A program made the translations under genes and the position numbers. Source: a bacterium ADurb.Bin243 (GTDB taxonomy: Bacteria; Muiribacteriota; UBA9980). From it: a DNA stretch of 64,000 bases. This document shows, one piece after another, positions 16,662-25,151 of the stretch. The notes under the pieces were generated by a model that saw only the letters and a list, made by a program, of their open reading frames with translations, made no database searches and was not told where the DNA came from. Positions within the stretch are counted from its first letter, which is position 1. Each line of letters starts with the position of its first letter. The stretch spans positions 1 to 64,000 of the forward strand of contig MWBZ01000007.1 of the NCBI GenBank assembly GCA_002069765.1. The letters are read 5' to 3'.

Positions 16662-17392
16662 AAAAACATTTCGCGTTAGCTATCGCAATAGCGGCCCTGG
16701 CGGCAACAACGGTTTATTTCGTTTCATTTCACGATACGGGCGTTACCGATTATTATCAAAAATATGTGAAAGGCCGCAAAACAGTGAGCGATGTGATGCG
16801 TCAGCATGAAGCGGCGGTCGCGGCGCGTTTAAAAGAAAATTTCAAAAATATAAAAATAAACTATCCGCCCGATAAGATCGCTTTGATAGTTTTAAAAAGC
16901 GAAAAAATTCTGGAATTATGGATAGAAACCGGAGAAGCGGCGATTCTTCTGAAAAAATATACGATACTCGGAGCCAGCGGCGGCGCCGGCCCTAAGCTTA
17001 TCGAAGGCGATTGCCAGGTGCCCGAGGGAATATATAAAATAGAGAGCCTTAACCCTAACAGCCATTTTCATCTTTCCATGAAAGTGAATTACCCGAACGA
17101 GTTTGACCTCAAAAAAGCGGCTGCAGATGGAAGAAACAACCCCGGCGGCGATATTTTCATTCATGGAAATAAAATGTCCGTCGGCTGTATCGCAATCGGC
17201 GACGAGGCCGTCGAGGAATTATTCATTCTTTCGGCGCGGGCCATTAAAAACGGCATAAAAGTTATAATCATGCCCTATGACATGAGAAAAACCGGCCGCC
17301 TGGCCGCAGAAAACCCCGGCGTAAAAACCCGGCCGCTATGGATAAATGAGCTGTATTCGAACATCAGTGATGAAATCGTGAAATACAAATAA
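16658..17392 (+). CDS. L,D-transpeptidase-like (YkuD/YafK family) protein
   Basis: A 244-residue protein with an N-terminal membrane or signal segment (HFALAIAIAALAATTVYFV). The YkuD catalytic signature is FIHGNKMSVGCIAIG, with the nucleophile at Cys177 and the upstream histidine in place; the order resembles the YafK type. L,D-transpeptidases cross-link peptidoglycan or attach proteins to it in the periplasm. About 60 residues between the membrane segment and the domain are probably a linker. It is coupled to the DUF218 gene by a 4-base overlap. A glyoxalase-fold gene follows after 16 bases and may be co-transcribed. Confidence 0.85.
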   Translation: MKKHFALAIAIAALAATTVYFVSFHDTGVTDYYQKYVKGRKTVSDVMRQHEAAVAARLKENFKNIKINYPPDKIALIVLKSEKILELWIETGEAAILLKKYTILGASGGAGPKLIEGDCQVPEGIYKIESLNPNSHFHLSMKVNYPNEFDLKKAAADGRNNPGGDIFIHGNKMSVGCIAIGDEAVEELFILSARAIKNGIKVIIMPYDMRKTGRLAAENPGVKTRPLWINELYSNISDEIVKYK

Positions 17393-17408
17393 AATCGTGG
17401 AGGTCATT

Positions 17409-17888
17409 ATGCAGTATAACGATCATTCAAACACGTGCGAAATCAAATTCTCCCATGTCAACATCATTGCAAAAGACTGGAAATCCCTCGCCGGATTTTA
17501 TATGGACGTTTTCGGCTGCCGGCCGACATACCCCGAAAGAGACCTGGCCGGCGATTGGGTTGATGCTCTTACCGGAATAAAAAACGCTCATATTAAAGGA
17601 ATGCATCTGGCCCTGCCTGGCTTCGAAAACGGCCCCACGCTCGAAATATTCGAATATGTCCCGCAAAACCTGCGCGGCGACAAGCCCGCGATTAACCGTC
17701 AGGGCATCGGCCATATCGCCTTCCACGTCGACGACGTGGAAATGATCGCAAAAAAGCTCGTGGATCATGGCGGAAAACTTTCAGGCAAAATCGTAAAAAG
17801 GCAGTATCCGGAGCTGGGACTGCTTACGGCCGCATACGCGCAGGATCCCGAGGGCAATTTTATCGAAATCCAGAATTGGAAGAAGTAG
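17409..17888 (+). CDS. VOC/glyoxalase-fold protein
   Basis: A 159-residue vicinal-oxygen-chelate protein. The N-terminal module contains KFSHVNIIAKDWKSLAGFY, with the first metal-ligand histidine, and the second contains GIGHIAFHVDDVEMIAKKL; near the end EGNFIEIQNW carries the usual glutamate. These positions fit metal-dependent lyases of the glyoxalase I/lactoylglutathione-lyase type, although the substrate is unknown. ATG 17409 is used because GGAGG at 17399-17403 is correctly spaced; an in-frame GTG at 17397 precedes that site. It is the last gene of the run starting at 16047. It is a different subtype from the VOC protein at 14423. Confidence 0.88.
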   Translation: MQYNDHSNTCEIKFSHVNIIAKDWKSLAGFYMDVFGCRPTYPERDLAGDWVDALTGIKNAHIKGMHLALPGFENGPTLEIFEYVPQNLRGDKPAINRQGIGHIAFHVDDVEMIAKKLVDHGGKLSGKIVKRQYPELGLLTAAYAQDPEGNFIEIQNWKK

Positions 17889-17967
17889 GATCGTCTAAAG
17901 GCTGCGAAATGCCGTAGGAAACGGCCCTGAAATTAAGGACGCATGACGCAGCCCGCCGGCTCGAATT

Positions 17968-18477
17968 TTATTTTTTATGTTCAGAGGCAGTTAAGCAGCC
18001 GCCTTCATTTTTAATCTCATTGAAAGGGTTCCACCTGTCAATGCCTTTTTCCTTTATCAATTTTTCGTAATATTCCTTCTTTTTCCTGATGACGTCAAGC
18101 TGCGTGTTGAGCTCGGTCATCTTGTCCTCGAGCACTTTTTCCTGCTGGAAGATTATCTTCGCGCGCTCGATAATAGTGTCGTCGCCCTGAAGGCATAATT
18201 TGATGTAGTCTTTTATCTGCAGGATAGTCAATCCCGAATACCTCAGACAGTTCACCGTTTTAAGCCACGCTATGTCGTAATCGGAAAACATCCTTATGTT
18301 CGAATCGCTCCTCGAAACGTAAGGCAGCAGATTCTCGTTGTCGTAATATCGGATGGTGTGCTTCGAAAGTCCCGTCATTTCGGAAATATCTTTGACTGTG
18401 TATCTGGGCGTCCGGTTATATACTACCTCGTCGACATTCTCGTCGTTTTTTTTTGTTTTAACTTTTTTCTCGAGCAT
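17968..18477 (-). CDS. MerR-family transcriptional regulator
   Basis: A 169-residue MerR-type activator. The DNA-binding domain is at about residues 25-95 (YTVKDISEMTGLSKHTIRYYDNENLL, then SDYDIAWLKTVNCLRYSGLTILQIKDYI), followed by a dimerisation coiled coil (about 115-150). The C-terminal region is short and has only one cysteine, so it is not of the metal-binding CueR/ZntR kind. The start is ATG 18477, with GGGAGAG upstream; longer frames run into its promoter. It is transcribed away from the redox cluster, and matching operator sequences occur in both promoters, which points to activation of the cluster and autoregulation. Confidence 0.92.
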   Translation of the reverse strand: MLEKKVKTKKNDENVDEVVYNRTPRYTVKDISEMTGLSKHTIRYYDNENLLPYVSRSDSNIRMFSDYDIAWLKTVNCLRYSGLTILQIKDYIKLCLQGDDTIIERAKIIFQQEKVLEDKMTELNTQLDVIRKKKEYYEKLIKEKGIDRWNPFNEIKNEGGCLTASEHKK

Positions 18478-18495
18478 TTTTTCACTCTCCCAAAC

Positions 18496-18510
18496 TTCGA
18501 GTAACTTTAA
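18496..18510. promoter_or_regulatory. Degenerate MerR operator in front of the regulator gene
   Basis: A 15-bp imperfect palindrome, TTCGAGTAACTTTAA, keeps the left half and spacing of the perfect operator at 18616-18630 and matches 5 of 7 bases in the right half. It lies between the regulator's own promoter and its start codon, a position suited to autoregulation. Confidence 0.5.
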
Positions 18511-18517
18511 TATTTTA

Positions 18518-18546
18518 ATTATACTATAAAATTTTATGAAAAGCAA
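18518..18546 (-). promoter_or_regulatory. Promoter of the MerR-family gene
   Basis: On the minus strand -35 TTGCTT (18546-18541), a 17-bp spacer and -10 TATAAT (18523-18518) lie about 40 bases before the ATG at 18477. It is a normal 17-bp-spacer promoter, unlike the divergent 19-bp one. Confidence 0.6.
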
Positions 18547-18610
18547 CAATGTGATTATAGTTGATTTATCTGAATTAATAAAATTATTTTATTTTTTTTG
18601 TTTTTTTATA

Positions 18611-18641
18611 TTGACTTCGAGTTACTCGAATGTTTTAGAAT
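18611..18641 (+). promoter_or_regulatory. MerR-type promoter/operator of the redox cluster
   Basis: The -35 TTGACT (18611-18616) and -10 TAGAAT (18636-18641) are separated by 19 bp, the elongated spacing that MerR-family activators correct by twisting DNA. Inside the spacer is a perfect 15-bp palindrome, TTCGAGTTACTCGAA (18616-18630). The architecture is a textbook MerR target. Confidence 0.8.
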
Positions 18642-18690
18642 TAAATTAAGAGCGACAAAAATAAATTCATTAGCAGCAGGAGGAAATTTT

Positions 18691-19323
18691 ATGAAAATGG
18701 TAATTTTGAGTATAACGATGTTCACGGTACTGATGGCATTTATGGCGGCAGACATACGGACGATTTTCGCTCAGGAAAAAGGCGACCCGTCTGAAAAGGC
18801 AGTGGCGGTTCAGGGAAAAAGCACACCGGCGCAGGGCGGCAAAACGATACTGATAGCCTTCTTTTCCCACAGCGGCAACACGCGCGTGATCGCGGACATG
18901 ATATGCGAAATGACTGGCGGCGACACCTTCGAGATAAAGGCCGTCCGTCCTTATCCGAAAGAGTATGATGCGGTAGTCGAGCAGGCGAAGCGCGAGCTGG
19001 AATCTAATTTAAGGCCGCCGCTCGCCGAAAAACTTAAGAACGCGGAGGCGTACGACGTGATTTTCGTAGGTTATCCGAACTGGTGGGGAACCATGCCTAT
19101 GGCGGTTTTCACCTTTTTATCTGAAAACGGTTTCGCCGGAAAAACGATAGTTCCGTTCTGCACGCACGAAGGCAGCGAACTCGGTGCGAGCGTTAGAGAT
19201 ATCGAAAAGCTATGCCCGAAATCTACCGTCATGGAAGGTCTCGCCGTTTACGGCGACGAAGTCAAAAATGCCCGCGGAGCTGCGGCCGAATGGCTGAACC
19301 GGCTCGGAATATCGAAGCGGTGA
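18691..19323 (+). CDS. Exported or membrane-anchored flavodoxin
   Basis: A 210-residue protein with an N-terminal hydrophobic signal (VILSITMFTVLMAFMAADI, FAQE cleavage region) and a flavodoxin-fold domain from about residue 50. The FMN phosphate loop is FFSHSGNTR, and GYPNWWGTMP with the following FCTHEGSELG complete the flavin-binding region. This is the flavodoxin subtype often found near aldo/keto reductases. The ATG at 18691 follows AGGAGG; an in-frame start further upstream overlaps the promoter. It is the first gene controlled by the MerR-type promoter at 18611. Electron partners are not obvious, but an FMN-reductase-like protein follows after 42 bases. Confidence 0.88.
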   Translation: MKMVILSITMFTVLMAFMAADIRTIFAQEKGDPSEKAVAVQGKSTPAQGGKTILIAFFSHSGNTRVIADMICEMTGGDTFEIKAVRPYPKEYDAVVEQAKRELESNLRPPLAEKLKNAEAYDVIFVGYPNWWGTMPMAVFTFLSENGFAGKTIVPFCTHEGSELGASVRDIEKLCPKSTVMEGLAVYGDEVKNARGAAAEWLNRLGISKR

Positions 19324-19365
19324 AAGACCGCAAGTTAAATTTTAAATATTATGGAGGTAAATGCA

Positions 19366-19908
19366 ATGGGAAAAAAAATACTTGTAATATCGGCCAGTCC
19401 AAGGAAGGGCGGAAATTCAGATCTATTATGCGACCAGTTTATAAAGGGAGCGAAAGAGGCCGGGCACGACGCCGGGAAAATTTATGTCATAGATAAAAGA
19501 ATAGAATACTGCACAGGCTGCGGCGCCTGCTATAACGGCGGAAATCCCTGTTCCCTGAAAGACGACATGGCGGAAGTCCTCGATAAAATGATCGCCGCCG
19601 ACGTTATCGTAATGGCTACGCCCGTATACTTTTATACAATGGCCGGGCAGATGAAAACGCTCATCGACAGGACCTGTTCCCGTTATACCGAAATAAAAAA
19701 TAAGAAATTTTATTTCATAGCGGCCGCCGCCGACAGCAATAAAAATTCCATTGAACGGACGATCGAGGAATTCAGGGGGTTCATATCCTGCCTGAGCGGA
19801 GCTAAGGAAAAAGGCGTAATATACGGAACCGGCGCCTGGCAGATGGGCGATATAAAAGAAAAACCTTCGATGACGGCGGCATATGAAGCCGGTAAATCGG
19901 TCAAATAA
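19366..19908 (+). CDS. NADPH-dependent FMN-reductase-like flavodoxin-fold protein
   Basis: A 180-residue cytoplasmic flavoprotein of the iron-sulfur flavoprotein/FMN-reductase group. It begins with the FMN phosphate loop ISASPRKGGNSD and contains YCTGCGACYNGGNPC (about residues 47-61), a cysteine-rich motif seen in this family, plus MATPVYFYTMAGQMKTLIDR, the typical isoalloxazine-contact segment. ATG 19366 is chosen because GGAGG lies 8 bases upstream; the ATG at 19351 precedes the ribosome-binding site. Part of the MerR-controlled run. The cysteine spacing resembles but does not equal the 4Fe-4S motif of the archaeal iron-sulfur flavoprotein, so whether it holds a cluster is uncertain. Confidence 0.88.
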   Translation: MGKKILVISASPRKGGNSDLLCDQFIKGAKEAGHDAGKIYVIDKRIEYCTGCGACYNGGNPCSLKDDMAEVLDKMIAADVIVMATPVYFYTMAGQMKTLIDRTCSRYTEIKNKKFYFIAAAADSNKNSIERTIEEFRGFISCLSGAKEKGVIYGTGAWQMGDIKEKPSMTAAYEAGKSVK

Positions 19909-20004
19909 AAATTATCGTAAATATGAAGTAATAACCAGGCGGCAACCAGGTAAATAATCGATTAACCATAACTAAAAAATTTATTTTTAAAAAGGAGATA
20001 ACAT

Positions 20005-21063
20005 ATGTACAAATCAAAAGCCTATTCAGCAGCCGGCGCGACTTCCCCGTTAGCATCGGATGTGATCAACCGCCGCGAGGCGACCGACCGCGACGTTCAG
20101 ATCGAAATACTCTACTGCGGCGTCTGCCATTCAGACCTGCACACCGTAAGAAACGAGTGGAGCGGCGTCATGCCCACCGTTTATCCCGTAGTTCCCGGGC
20201 ACGAGATCGTAGGCCGCGTGACGAAGGTCGGCACGGCCGTTAAAAAGTACAAGGCGGGCGACCTCGTCGGCGTCGGCTGCCTCGTCGATTCGGACCGCAG
20301 CTGCCCTAGCTGCAAAGACCACCAGGAGCAGTTCTGCCCGTCGTCGACATTCACTTATAACTCGCCGGACAAGCATCTCGGCGGCGTCACCTACGGCGGC
20401 TATTCCGAAAGTATCGTCGTGGACGAGCATTTCGTTCTTGCGGTCCCGGAAAATCTTAATCTGGCAGGTGTCGCGCCGCTGCTTTGCGCCGGGATAACCA
20501 CCTATTCGCCGATCCGTCGCTGGGGCGACATAGCCGGCAAAAAGGTCGGCGTCGTGGGTCTCGGCGGCCTCGGCCACATGGGCGTTAAATTCGCGAAAGC
20601 CTTCGGCGCGCACGTCGTCGTCTTCACGACATCCGCCGGCAAAAAGGAAGACGCATTGCGCCTCGGCGCGTCGGAGGTCATTATATCCAGAAACCCGGAT
20701 GAAATGAAGAAACACGCCGGTTCGTTCAACTTCATATTAGACACCGTGGCGGCCGAACACGACATAAACGCCTACATCAATATGCTCGGCCGCGGCGGCA
20801 ATATCACCCTGGTCGGCGCGCCGGATAAACCGCTTCCGCTTTTCGCATTCTCGCTGCTGTTCGGCCGCCGCACGCTTTCCGGATCGCTCATAGGTGGCAT
20901 CGCCGAAACGCAGGAAATGCTCGATTTCTGCGGAAAGCACAATATAACCGCCGACGTGGAGGTAATTCCCATCCAGAAGATCAATGAAGCGTATGAAAGA
21001 CTCGTCAGATCCGACGTTAAATATCGCTTTTCAATCGACATGGCGTCGTTGAAATCCGAATAA
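20005..21063 (+). CDS. Zinc-dependent NAD(P) alcohol dehydrogenase (YahK/cinnamyl type)
   Basis: A 352-residue medium-chain dehydrogenase. The catalytic zinc site is CGVCHSD, GHE (about residue 68) and a later cysteine (LLCAG). The Rossmann motif is GLGGLGHMG, followed by FTTSAGK, a sequence associated with NADPH preference in the YahK/CAD subfamily. The structural-zinc lobe reads DRSCPSCKDHQEQFC: three cysteines remain and the usual first one is replaced by Asp, so structural zinc binding may be altered. These enzymes usually reduce aldehydes. A GGAG precedes the ATG. It follows the flavodoxin genes in the MerR-controlled cluster, suiting an aldehyde-detoxification role. Confidence 0.92.
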   Translation: MYKSKAYSAAGATSPLASDVINRREATDRDVQIEILYCGVCHSDLHTVRNEWSGVMPTVYPVVPGHEIVGRVTKVGTAVKKYKAGDLVGVGCLVDSDRSCPSCKDHQEQFCPSSTFTYNSPDKHLGGVTYGGYSESIVVDEHFVLAVPENLNLAGVAPLLCAGITTYSPIRRWGDIAGKKVGVVGLGGLGHMGVKFAKAFGAHVVVFTTSAGKKEDALRLGASEVIISRNPDEMKKHAGSFNFILDTVAAEHDINAYINMLGRGGNITLVGAPDKPLPLFAFSLLFGRRTLSGSLIGGIAETQEMLDFCGKHNITADVEVIPIQKINEAYERLVRSDVKYRFSIDMASLKSE

Positions 21064-21145
21064 ACAAATTTATCTGAATGAGCTTATATGGCGGCCGTCA
21101 TATTACGAGCCGCCACGATGAATAATATTTTTAAGAAGACTTTAA

Positions 21146-22149
<1,004 letters not shown>

Positions 22150-22238
22150 TCAATAAAAATCAATTAAAAATATGGCGTGAGCGGTTCATAATATGTTCAG
22201 ACCGCAGACGGTCAAATAATAGCAAAAGGAATTGACAA

Positions 22239-23291
22239 ATGAGAGAATTTAAAAACAAATTATCGTTCAGGCAGTATGCTCTGGTTTTGTTTATAATAAG
22301 CGTTATGATATTTGCCGCGGTTAATGTAAGCGCGGGCGCGTCTAAAGCCATGGCGGCCGATTCCAGCGAAATCGCCGCCGTATCAAAACAAGCGCCGCAA
22401 AAAGAATTGCCGGTAGTTTATATGACGGCTGAAATCACACCTGAAAGCCTGGTTTCGATTTTCAATAAGATGGGACGCAAACTTCCCGGCAGGGTTGGCG
22501 TCAAGATCAGCACGGGCGAGCCCGGCGGCCATAATTTCCTCGCGCCCGCCCTTATTAAAGACCTCGTCAAGTCGCTGAACGGCGTAATCGTCGAATGCAA
22601 TACGGCCTACGGCGGCAAACGCTCTACTACCGAGGCGCACAGGCAGGCCGCGAAAGACCACGGTTTCACCGCTATCGCCGAGGTCGACATCCTCGACGAG
22701 ACCGGCTCGGTGAGCCTGCCGTTCCCCGCCGGAAAGCGCATCAAAGAAGATCTTGTCGGCTCGCGCTTTTTAAATTACGACTCGTTCCTCGTTCTTTCGC
22801 ATTTCAAAGGGCACCAGATGGGCGGCTTCGGCGGCGCGCTAAAGAACATGTCGATAGGATTCGCATCCGCCGACGGAAAAATGTGGATACATACGGCCGG
22901 AGCCGTCAAAAAAACCGGGGATTTCACTCCTGCCATGAAGACCGACCAGAACGCTTTTCTCGAATCGATGGCGGAAGCGTCGGGCGCCGTTATGAACAAG
23001 ATGGGCGATAATATTGCGTATGTTAATGTTATGAACAATCTTTCGATAGACTGCGACTGCAACGGCAACCCTGCGCCGCCCGAAATGGCCGATATAGGCA
23101 TTCTCGCTTCGCTCGATCCCGTCGCGCTCGACCAGGCCTGCGTCGACCTTGTTTACGCTTCGCCGGACAAGAAAAAAAGCGAAGCGTTATGCAAGAGAAT
23201 GGAAAAGCAGAACGCCGTTCACATTCTCGAGCATGCAGTGGAACTCGGCCTTGGCAGGCGCGAATATAATCTGGTAAAAATCGATAAATAA
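22239..23291 (+). CDS. Secreted DUF362 protein
   Basis: A 350-residue DUF362 protein with a signal sequence (QYALVLFIISVMIFAAVNVSAGASKAMA). Family features include VGVKISTGEPGGHNFLAP, VECNTAYGGKR, LSHFKGHQMGGFGGALKNMSIG and DPVALDQACVDLV. DUF362 proteins occur with ferredoxin domains and redox clusters, but their reaction is not established. This one has no ferredoxin domain. AAGGA precedes the ATG. It ends the MerR-controlled cluster, where its company of flavodoxin, alcohol dehydrogenase and aldo/keto reductase suggests a redox role. The convergent serine-rich gene ends 21 bases downstream. Confidence 0.88.
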   Translation: MREFKNKLSFRQYALVLFIISVMIFAAVNVSAGASKAMAADSSEIAAVSKQAPQKELPVVYMTAEITPESLVSIFNKMGRKLPGRVGVKISTGEPGGHNFLAPALIKDLVKSLNGVIVECNTAYGGKRSTTEAHRQAAKDHGFTAIAEVDILDETGSVSLPFPAGKRIKEDLVGSRFLNYDSFLVLSHFKGHQMGGFGGALKNMSIGFASADGKMWIHTAGAVKKTGDFTPAMKTDQNAFLESMAEASGAVMNKMGDNIAYVNVMNNLSIDCDCNGNPAPPEMADIGILASLDPVALDQACVDLVYASPDKKKSEALCKRMEKQNAVHILEHAVELGLGRREYNLVKIDK

Positions 23292-23312
23292 CTACAATAA
23301 TAAAAGCTTTAT

Positions 23313-23882
23313 TTAATAATAAATTTCGCTTCCATTGCCCGTGTACGGATCGCCCGACGAATAATCGTCGGAAGATGACGACGAAGACGATGATGAATCG
23401 CTGCCGGATGAAGAGCCGCAGCCGCTATCTTCGCAGGGATATCCGGTCGAAGGATAAGGGACCGTGCCGTTCTGCGTATGATCGTAATCGCTTGAAGAAG
23501 ATGATGACGACGAACTGGAAGACGAAGAATAGCCGCCGGCGTCTGATTCGGTCGGATAACCTGTAGCCGGAAATTGTACTGTGCCGTTTTGCGTATGATC
23601 GTAGTCAGGCGAAGATGAATTAGCGGAAGAAGAGCTGCTGTTCGAATTGGCTTCTTCACCGGGGCATCCAGGATACGCGGGTATTTCGTTGCCTATGTTG
23701 TCGGTATGAGGAATAACGGGTTCTTCTTTTGTAGTTTTCTGCGTTTTTTCTGATTTTTTAGCAGTGGAATGCTTTCCGGCGTTTTCTTTTTTCGCGCTTT
23801 TTTCTGCAGCCATGGAAACTGAACCGGGTGTCGACGACGCGACCAAAAATAATGCCGCCATGATAAGAATTGATTTTTTCAT
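23313..23882 (-). CDS. Secreted low-complexity serine-rich protein with a short internal repeat
   Basis: A 189-residue protein of unknown function. It has a signal peptide (MKKSILIMAALFLVASSTPG...SMAAE), a lysine-rich segment (about residues 28-55), then a low-complexity region with three serine tracts. A motif is repeated between the tracts: DYDHTQNGTV..P.TGYP.E appears twice (about residues 92-112 and 132-152), and a divergent first copy, HTDNIGNEIPAYPGCPGEE, precedes them. It resembles cell-surface or matrix linkers, but no domain is recognised. GC-rich serine codons mean homology searches will be dominated by composition. It is a single minus-strand gene convergent with the DUF362 gene. 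Confidence 0.7.
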   Translation of the reverse strand: MKKSILIMAALFLVASSTPGSVSMAAEKSAKKENAGKHSTAKKSEKTQKTTKEEPVIPHTDNIGNEIPAYPGCPGEEANSNSSSSSANSSSPDYDHTQNGTVQFPATGYPTESDAGGYSSSSSSSSSSSSSDYDHTQNGTVPYPSTGYPCEDSGCGSSSGSDSSSSSSSSSDDYSSGDPYTGNGSEIYY

Positions 23883-24009
23883 TGAGAGCCTCCGTATAGG
23901 TATTTAATTAACCATATACTTTATACTCGATTTCTCATTGGTAAAGAATTGTTAGTATATCACCCTTAACTTTAAATGTCAATAAATTTTATGGCCCGTT
24001 TTGCAAAAA

Positions 24010-24044
24010 TTAGTCGTTAGTCTTTAGATGTTAGTGATTAGTGT
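24010..24044 (+). repeat. Degenerate TTAGTG microrepeats upstream of structured element A
   Basis: About five degenerate copies of a TTAGT(G/C) unit lie in tandem. Related units, on the opposite strand, occur at 54731-54766 beside element B, in the same order relative to the element. Confidence 0.5.
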
Positions 24045-24060
24045 TTATATGAAAGTTGAT

Positions 24061-24320
24061 TAACCATAATACCTGCCATTAAACTATAATGCCGACTTGC
24101 CAGCCAGCCATTATTGCAGCGCAGACGCGAGCGTACGCGCGTCTGCAAACGAACGAAAGGCAGTGAAGAGATTTGAGGCAGTTAACGAAAAGAGCATAAT
24201 TGAATTAAAGCGCCGGCAGAAAAACCGGCAATCTTCAAAAATAAAGCGACAGGCTAACCAGGGGTTGGAAGGGATTTTAAGGGAAGGAAGGGGCCATTGG
24301 CACCTTGCCTTCCCTTATCT
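24061..24320 (+). ncRNA. Structured repeat element, copy A (candidate non-coding RNA)
   Basis: This is one of two related elements in the window; copy B is at 54248-54570 on the minus strand. It has a promoter-like TATAAT (24085-24090), a conserved CCATTATTGC segment, hairpin I (arms 24121-24129 and 24138-24146), a variable linker, a small CCGG hairpin near 24212-24228, a conserved block containing AAATAAAGCG and GGGGTTGGAAGGGATTTT, and hairpin II (outer arms 24279-24287 and 24308-24316). Hairpin II shows an A-T pair where copy B has C-G, a compensatory change. A 101-codon frame over it is not protein-like. The family is not one I recognise. Confidence 0.55.
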
Positions 24321-24394
24321 ACAAAAAAGCGTTAATTATATTTCAATAGCGCCAAATAAAAAAAGGCGACGCATCGGCTCGCTAAAACCGGCTA

Positions 24395-25144
24395 TCAGAT
24401 GAAATTCCGGCAGATTTCAAAGTCGCTCATTTTATCTATATCGAAAACGATTTCGGCGTATCCGGATTCGAAAGCGGCGCACGGCGTTTTTATTATTTTA
24501 TAAACCGCTTCCAGTGCGTCTTTTTTAGAGGCGAGCCCCATTTTATATTTTAAGAGCAGCCCGACGCCGAAAAGCCCGGCTATTTTAAGAGGGTTTTTGC
24601 GGTTTTCGAAGATATCTGAAATAATATCTTTATTTTTAAAGAATATATCAGGTTTTATGCATATGAAATTGCCGCCGGTGTATGTGCCGTCTTTGCAATA
24701 ATACCATGTCCTGCGCGTGTTTTTAAATTTAACGTCATAGACCGATTTTTCGACGACGGGATAAATGGCGTCGAAACCGCAATTTTGCGAATATCCGATG
24801 AAATTATCTACGGCTTCGTGATTTATGAGCGGAATATCGCAGGAAGTAATCATTATTTTTTTATTTTTATCTATTTTATCGTGCGAAAGCGAGCGGGATA
24901 TATTTTCAAGAATATCCGCGCCTTCGTTTATAAAATAATCGTAATATTGTCGCGGCACGGCGTTTTTTATTTCATCTCCTGCCGTCAGGAACAACCTGCC
25001 TCTCAGCCTGGACTCTTTAAAAGCCCTGAGGGTAAGATTTATCATGAATTCGTTTTTAATTTTTACGAGCGCCTTGTATCCGCGTTCCGCGGCCGGCAGC
25101 AAGTCGGCGCCCGCGAGGCCGCCGGCGAGCATTATGACGTCCAT
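24395..25144 (-). CDS. Nucleotidyltransferase-fold (MobA-like) protein
   Basis: A 249-residue protein of the NTP-transferase (GT-A) fold. The N-terminus MDVIMLAGGLAG...RGYKALVKIK resembles the MobA/GlmU/IspD signature LAGG..........K.L, and ITSCDIPLI supplies the metal-binding aspartate (SCDIPL). The glycine loop is atypical: there is no GxGTRM. The product nucleotide (sugar, molybdopterin or isoprenoid) cannot be told. It starts 7 bases after the methyltransferase-like gene and is the last gene of a five-gene minus-strand run from 29556. The substrate-binding half between about residues 120 and 200 is not closely like any family I know. Confidence 0.75.
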   Translation of the reverse strand: MDVIMLAGGLAGADLLPAAERGYKALVKIKNEFMINLTLRAFKESRLRGRLFLTAGDEIKNAVPRQYYDYFINEGADILENISRSLSHDKIDKNKKIMITSCDIPLINHEAVDNFIGYSQNCGFDAIYPVVEKSVYDVKFKNTRRTWYYCKDGTYTGGNFICIKPDIFFKNKDIISDIFENRKNPLKIAGLFGVGLLLKYKMGLASKKDALEAVYKIIKTPCAAFESGYAEIVFDIDKMSDFEICRNFI

Positions 25145-25151
25145 AAATCAA

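Noticed and set aside
20131-20715. 194-residue antisense frame opposite the alcohol dehydrogenase
   Set aside because: The plus strand encodes a complete dehydrogenase with catalytic motifs; the reverse product has no domain.
23400-23660. Possible CRISPR-like repeats in the serine-rich gene
   Set aside because: The repeats are in-frame codons for serine tracts and the HTQNGTV motif, with no unique spacers of regular length.
24097-24402. 101-codon frame over structured element A
   Set aside because: It runs through the hairpins of the repeated element, its product is composition-biased, and the frame is broken relative to copy B.
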